A DNA stretch of 64,000 bases from Azolla caroliniana (Eukaryota; Polypodiophyta). The position numbers were made by a program, and so were the translations under genes. Location of the stretch: contig JBHGNT010000002.1 in the NCBI GenBank assembly GCA_043228905.1, forward strand, positions 18,414,001-18,478,000, written 5' to 3'. Under the pieces are notes generated by a model. That model saw only the letters and a program-made list of their open reading frames with translations, made no database searches and was not told the DNA's origin. Positions 58,382 through 64,000 of the stretch are shown piece by piece; within the stretch, counting starts at the first letter, position 1; every line of letters begins with the position of its first letter.

Positions 58382-59120
58382 CCACTCTACACTCAGGGGC
58401 TGCTACTGTGTGTTCCAAGCATCATCAAAGAGCTGCTCAATCTGACGGTGTTCTCTTCTCTGTGCCACTCTACACTCAGGGGACGCTACTATGCGTTCCA
58501 AGCATCATCAAAGAGCTTCTCAATCTGACGGGGTTCTCTTCTTTGTGCCACTCTACACTGAAGGGCCACTACTGTGCGTTCCAAGCATCATCAAAGAGCT
58601 GCTCAATCTGACGGGGTTCTCTTCTCTGTGCCACTCTACACTGAGGGGCCACTACTGTGCGTTCCAAGCATCATCAAAGAGCTGTTCAATCTGACGGGGT
58701 TCTCTTCTCTGTGCCACTCTACACTCAGGGGCCGCTACTATGCGTTCCAAGCATCATCAAAGAGTTGTTCAATCTGACGGGGTTCTCTTCTCTATGCCAC
58801 TCTACACTGAGGGGCCGCTACTGTGCGTTCCAAGCATCATCAAAGAGGTGTTCAATCTGACAGGGTTCTCTTCTCTTTGCCACTCTACACTCAGGGGCCG
58901 CTACTGTGCATTCCAAGCATCATCAAAGAGCTATTCAATCTGACGGGGTTCTCTTCTCTGTGCCACTCTACACTCAGGGGCCGCTACTGTGCGTTCCAAG
59001 CATCATCGGTAATTGTTCAATCTGACGGGGTTCTCTTCTCTGTGCCACTCTACTCTCAGGTGCCTTCTCTGTGCGTTCCAAGCATGATCGGTAACTGTTC
59101 AATCTGACGGGGTTCTCTCC
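58382..59120. repeat. 83-bp tandem repeat, nine copies
   Basis: Units start CCACTCTACACTCAGGGG at 58382, 58465, 58548, 58631, 58714, 58797, 58880, 58963 and 59046. Most differ by a few bases; the last two are more diverged and lack the CAAAGAGCTG part. Because 83 is not a multiple of three, the array produces staggered open frames in all three frames, which I treat as artefacts. Confidence 0.95.
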
Positions 59121-59451
59121 ACCATTGCCATCATTCTACACTTAGTTGCCGCTACTGTCCAGTCCTGGATTGCTTCCACATTTCGATTTGACGGAGTTCA
59201 CTCATCCAACGACAACATTCTACACTCAGTTGTCGCCATTGGTCGGTCCTGGATCGCCTCCTCAACTGTTCGATCCAACGGAGTGAACTCCTCTACTGTT
59301 CGGTCTTGGATTGCAATAACTTTTCTGTCTATTGATTATCTTGTGTATTGTTGTGTCTAATCTTGTGTATTGTGAAATATTTTTGTGTATTGTTGTTGCC
59401 CATAGCCATCTTAAATACTTGTTTTTTTTTCTAGAAATTTAGGGTTTTAAT

Positions 59452-62400
59452 ATGTCCAGCCAAATGGAAGGGGAAGAAGGGTGTTTAGAATTACCCCTCA
59501 ATGATCATAAGGATAGGGATGATGCTATCAGGACACAACAAGCCATACGAAACTATTGGGCAGAAAAAAGAAGGAAACATCGTCAATTGTTGAAGGATAC
59601 GAAAGCCACACTCAATAAAGGTAAGGATAGTTTAGCTGAGAATGTAAGATATGCGACTACCATCATAGAGAGAAAGGTTGTAGACTATTTCAATGTTCAA
59701 ACCAAGCACATTAGCAATGAAGAAAAGAAGGTAGTACTTTATGGAATATGTAATGATCCATCGATAAAGGACTTAGTTGATTGTGATGGTCTTAATGCAA
59801 ACATATCATCTATTTTAGTAAATAATCTTCGTAATAGTTTCGTATCCATGAGTAGGTTAGAAGATGATCTTGTCTTAAAAAGTTCTAGTCTAATGATGTT
59901 ACTTAATAGTGATGTTGACGATATAAACATCAGTGACCTATCTAAGGTAATTGGTGTTAGTAGAAAAACAGTGTACAATACAATGAACCATATAATTTCC
60001 TCGGGTGAAGGAACTAGTCTACTAGCTACTACAAGATGTAAGCCAATGACACCCATAACATTTGAAATCAAGGATGTAATCACAATGTTTTGGACTAATG
60101 AGAGTAGGGTTTCACCCAATAAAAAGGATTTATGCAGGAAACGTGTTGGAAGAAATCAATACGAGGAGCATCCCATTCATCTTCTTGATGTACCTCAGGT
60201 ATTTACATTTATCTCAACATTTGTTTTGACTCTACACGGAAAGTTAATTAGCTCAATTAGCAGAAAAGCTAATTAGCTTATCAGTTACATTTACCTCAGT
60301 TAGCTACTAGGATAGCTACTACTTCGGTAACTGGCTACTCTCAATAGCTACTACCATGATAGCTAATTAGCTATTCTCAATAGCTAATTTAGGTACTACC
60401 AGATAATTAGTTGTCCTGGTAGCTAGTTAGCTATTTCGTTATTAACAACTAATTCGCTACTAGGAAAGCTAATTAGCTTACTAGGATAGTTAATTAGCCA
60501 CCATGATAGCTAATTAGCTACTAGACCAGGTAATTAGCTACCATGATAGCTAATTAGTTACTAGGAAAGCTAATTAGCTACCATGATAGCTAATTAGCTA
60601 TTAGGACAACCAATTAGCCACCATGAAACCTAATTAGCTACTAGGCCAGCTAATTAGCTACCATGATAGCTAATTAGTTACTAGGAAAGCTAATTAGCTA
60701 CTATGATAGCTAATTAGCTACTAGGACAGCTAATTAGCTACCATGATAGCTAATTAGCTACTAGGACAGCTAATTAGCTACCATGATAGCTAATTAGCTA
60801 CTAGGACAGCTAATTAGCTACTAGGACAGCTAATTAGCTACTAGGATAGCTAATTAGCTACTAGGACAGCTAATTAGCCACCATGATAGCTAATTAGCTA
60901 CTAGATCAGCTAATTAGCTACCATGATAGCTAATTAGCTACTAGGACAGCTAATTAGCTACCATGATAGCTAATTAGCTACTAGGACAGCTAATTAGCTA
61001 CTAGGACAGCTAATTAGCTACTAGGATAGTTAATTAGCTACCATGATAGCTAATTAGCTACTAGAATAGCTAATAAGCTACTAGGATAGTTATCTAGTTA
61101 CGAGAATAACTAATTCCCCTTTATTACACAGGTCGATTTATTTATTAGGTTCAAACGAATGCATCCAACTATCAAAGTTCCAACTACGAACATTCGAGTC
61201 TCTTAAGCCACACTTTGTGAGACGCTTAAAAGATCGATACACATGTTGTTGCATTTACCATGTACAGATGGGTTTTCTGAAGGACTTTGTTAATCTACTA
61301 CGTCACCATAACGCATCCCTAACTAATACAGTTTGCACATGTGGGTGCCCAATCAGTCGATCAAGCCCGTAAGAGGAGTGTAAATCATCTGAGCACGTTA
61401 TCTCTTCCATGAGTTATTTATTAGATTCAATATTGTGTCCGAGAGAAACTGACGTTATCTTCCATATTCATAAATGTGTCATGGGTTTATGTCAAGATTG
61501 TGGCCCTACTAGATTTAGGTGGTGTCCAAATGAATTGAGTAGTGAAATATTGATCTCTGTGAAGTTCTTTGAGTCAGTGAACACCAATTTCGAAAGAAAG
61601 GTGTGTAAAAGAAAGGATCTAGTTCGGAAGATGCTTAAACCAAGGGATTTGGTGTCTCTGTTTGTAGTATCTCTAGGAAAGTTCATTAAACACAACTTCA
61701 TTTATTCATGGCAGGCCCATCAGTTTAAGACTTGCATATCTGATTTCCCAAATGATGTAGTAGTCTCAGTAGTAGATTTCACAGAGAATTATACTTTCAA
61801 GCAGCAGAATGAAATTCAATCTATGCATTGGTGTTCAGTTCAGGTAACCATTTTTGTGCACATAACATATTTTCGAGTTTCAGGTGATGTTAAAAAAGTA
61901 ATTCATTTCTTTATTTCTGATGATAAGAAGCATGATACCTTGTTCGTCCAACACTGTTTTAAGTTACATTGGCAGTGTTTATTAGGCCAACGTTTGGAGC
62001 TTACTCAACATTAGGTCTGGTCTGACGGAGCTGCGTCACAATTCAAGGCTCGACATCCATTTTATTTTGTGGGGAGGTATCCTGCTATAACAGGTTTGGA
62101 GATGAGATGGAATTTTTTTGGGTCTGGCCATGGTAAAGGTGAACATGATGCTGCAGGGGCTGTTATAAAGCGGGCACTTACCCATGAACAACTAAAGACA
62201 GATGGTGTGCACATGAATTGTGCATCACATGTAGTTGAATTTTTAAGAACAAATATGTCAACGAGTGCAACAGGTGTTTATTCCTCGCAAGTCCGAGATA
62301 TCAAATGTGAATTTTGGGAAGTGAAGATAGATGAAGTAAATAGGGAGAAGACCTGGGAGTGAGTGCCAAGGAATTCCTGAATTGCGATCTTTGCATGTTG

Positions 62401-62979
62401 TTCGCGGTTATTCCAGGTTGGATGGTCATTGTATTGTGGTTAGAGAATTGACTTGTTTTTGCTTCCATTGTGTGTAGGGAAATTGGAGATATTGTCTAAA
62501 CAAAGCATACATTCAGAATTGGGAGTATCACACTCTGAATGATAAGGAAGCATTTGATGGAGAAACAGGGTAGAATGCTGACTTCACATATGAGGGACTT
62601 GGAGATACTTTGAGTGATGTCCTGAACATTGGGGATAACTTCGTTGTAAATGCTGAAGAAGGCAATTCAGAGGGTGCTTGATTTCTATATATTGAAGTGC
62701 ACGGTTAGTAAACAGTGTGCAAGGCAGAATATTGTAGATGCATGGGGAAATTTTGTATCTGCTGGGACATTCTACATCGAAGGCATTTTTTATGCAAAAC
62801 TAGATGACTACGAATATGTGTACAGGCTGTTAGAAGACAAACCAGCGGCGTACATGTACTCTCATTTGGTCAGCTGCATCAACGTCCCAATGTCAGAATA
62901 CAATAGCTGCTCAGGTTTATACACTGTTGGTGCTAATGTGTATGAATGTATTTACAATAGTATGCCATGGAATTTGTAG
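59452..62979 (+). pseudogene. Decayed DDE-type transposase of an uncommon family
   Basis: Exon 1 (59452-60198, 249 codons) includes RNYWAEKRRKHRQLLKDTKA and a helix-turn-helix-like ISDLSKVIGVSRKTVYN. A 933-nt GT-AG intron follows, then exon 2 from 61132. Pieces read FESLKPHFVRRLKDRYTCCC; VVDFTENYTFKQQNEIQSMH; WSDGAASQFKARHPFYFVG; and RWNFFGSGHGKGEHDAAGAV. Downstream are TCFCFHCV and DAWGNFVSAGTFYIEGIFYA. Asp of VVDF, Asp of WSDG and Asp/Glu of GHGKGEHD are candidate DDE residues. A frameshift near 61190, TAA at 61370, TAG at 62012, a break at 62362 and further stops kill it. The architecture recalls uncharacterised transposon proteins I know mainly from animals; superfamily not assigned. Confidence 0.65.
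60245..61110. repeat. 20-bp palindromic satellite inside the transposase intron
   Basis: Head-to-tail 20-bp units AGCTAATTAGCTACTAGGAC and AGCTAATTAGCTACCATGAT, often alternating to a 40-bp period; about 30 ordered units lie between 60470 and 61080 with diverged ones at the edges. The shared core AGCTAATTAGCT is a perfect 12-bp palindrome. It fills almost the whole intron (60199-61131). Confidence 0.95.
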
Positions 62980-63483
62980 CTACAAGTAGCAATTACCATG
63001 TTCTCTTGTAAAACAAACATGTATTTTGCGAAAACAATTAAATAAATTCGTTTGAGAATCAATTTCTTGTATACAGTCTGCTTTCTGTGCTTCTTTCTCA
63101 ATAAAATCATGTCTTTTTTGTTAAGTTTTAAGTTATAAGTTAAAGCGAAATAGTCATCAGTAGCTAATTAGTTGTACAAATGCAGCTAATTAGCTGTCAA
63201 TAGCTAAATAGTCATCAATAGCATGAAATCAACAATCTGCAACATATTCCTCAAATTACACAGTAGATAAGTAGAGTGGGAACAAGTAATTAAATTCTTC
63301 ATTGAATAATGTCATCTCTTTACATATTTATAAATTACCATTGGAAATGTCTACAAATCTCCTATAAACAGCTAAGCTCTTGCTAGTGAGTGGAACGAGT
63401 CTACATATATTATCTGCATATCGAGCTCGGTATGGAGTCCACAACCATGCACCTAGTTGGCAGCTCACTGTTTGCACCAGGTA
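62980..63483. other. Spacer between convergent ORFs, with satellite-like motifs
   Basis: AT-rich DNA with AATAAA-like signals near 63040 and 63100. At 63160-63225 AGCTAATTAG and AGTCATCA(G)TAGC motifs related to the intron satellite recur. No gene is seen. Confidence 0.55.
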
Positions 63484-64000
63484 CTATTTAGGCATTTCCT
63501 CGGGTAGAATGAGACAGCATCTCCGAATATTGAAGTAGTGCCAGAAATGTTCTGTATCCAAAATCAATGTATTGTCGGCATTATATTCAGGCCAAGTAGC
63601 CCAAAAATCAGAAAGTCTCTTGAATCTTGCAGCTTCCATTTGCTCACAATTTTCTCGTGCCCATTGACTTTTAAAACGACTTCGCCATTTTGGGAAGAAT
63701 CTTGCTAAACACTTCCACACATCTGATTTTGTTTTTTCACTCCAAATTAACAAATCAAAGTATTGCACAACCCACTCTAGAATTTGATTCGCGTCCCTCC
63801 TTGGCTACATATATTTCACACTCATCAAGACTTTATCAAGTTCCAAGATCAAGGCTCTTCTTTCGACTTTTAGTGGTTTAGGTTTCCATTCCTGAAACTG
63901 AGCCGTTGTTACACCATTTTCTGGTAGGACACCATCAATCTCAATCAGCTCAGGTTCGGCCGACACAACTGGCGTCCTTTTCCTCTTCAAACCCCTAGTC
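63484..64000 (-). pseudogene. Unknown ORF, interrupted by one stop, running off the window
   Basis: One minus-strand frame runs from the right edge (MKRKRTPVVSAEPELIEIDG at 63990) to the TAG at 63484. It is broken only by TAG at about 63805-63807 after SVKYM, continuing in frame as PRRDANQILEWVVQYFDLLI. The C-terminal part is rich in Trp, Phe and Arg (DVWKCLARFFPKWRSRFKSQ). I recognise no domain. It converges tail-to-tail on the transposase gene 505 bp away and may be its second gene or an unrelated one. With its start possibly outside the window, it is likely partial. Confidence 0.4.

Noticed and set aside
58408-59107. Six overlapping open frames of 67-94 codons
   Set aside because: They are staggered by exactly 83 bp and arise from the tandem repeat in shifting frames.
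60245-61110. CRISPR-like regular array
   Set aside because: Units are contiguous 20-bp tandem repeats with no unique spacers, in plant DNA.

Overview
The window looks like repeat-rich nuclear DNA of a land plant. The evidence is an R2R3-MYB gene with the plant-typical three-exon layout (130-nt middle exon), initiator-Met-tRNA-type primer sites, Ty1/copia and Ty3 chromovirus elements, and a LINE. I cannot name the species or lineage from the sequence. Only the MYB gene is a convincing host gene; almost everything else is transposon sequence or AT-rich, simple-repeat spacer.

Layout. 1-2960: degenerate LINE (minus) carrying an 8-bp-TSD hAT-like MITE. 2966-3861: tail of a Ty3 chromovirus and its LTR (family A). 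3862-6019: AT-rich spacer with (TA)n and a decayed copy of MYB coding DNA. 6020-9007: MYB gene (minus), with a GA-rich leader and TATA-like tract near 9640. 9700-14720: simple repeats, spacer and a decayed zinc-knuckle ORF. 14721-15283: second MITE. 15590-23245: Ty3 fragments, including a pol fragment flanked by LTR-A copies in the opposite orientation. 23259-38122: a nest. Copia-A is cut by copia-B; copia-B is cut by a solo LTR (H) with matching CGCGT flanks; LTR-H is cut by Ty3-D, a young element with an almost open 1,197-codon frame that has lost protease and most of RT. 38123-41456: Ty3-C and its LTR. 41457-45600: microsatellites and small unrecognised coding remnants. 45603-54239: Ty3-E, split by a young copia-G (46252-51931, GAATG duplication, LTRs of 813 bp, one stop codon in its polyprotein). 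54240-57204: second Ty3-C copy (minus). 57205-64000: a different kind of element, with a 177-bp duplication, nine 83-bp tandem repeats, a decayed intron-containing DDE-type transposase gene whose intron is filled by a palindromic AGCTAATTAGCT satellite, and a convergent unknown ORF.

Most interesting observation. LTRs of four distinguishable Ty3 families (A, C, D, E) each contain tRNA-like modules. Each has an A-box-like and a B-box-like motif 42-43 nt apart (30 in one copy with an internal deletion), near the LTR 5' end and antisense to the element. Family D has two antisense modules plus one sense module downstream of its TATA. This suggests a recurrent Pol III promoter or tRNA-mimic component in these LTRs. 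The second candidate novelty is the transposase family at 59452-62979.
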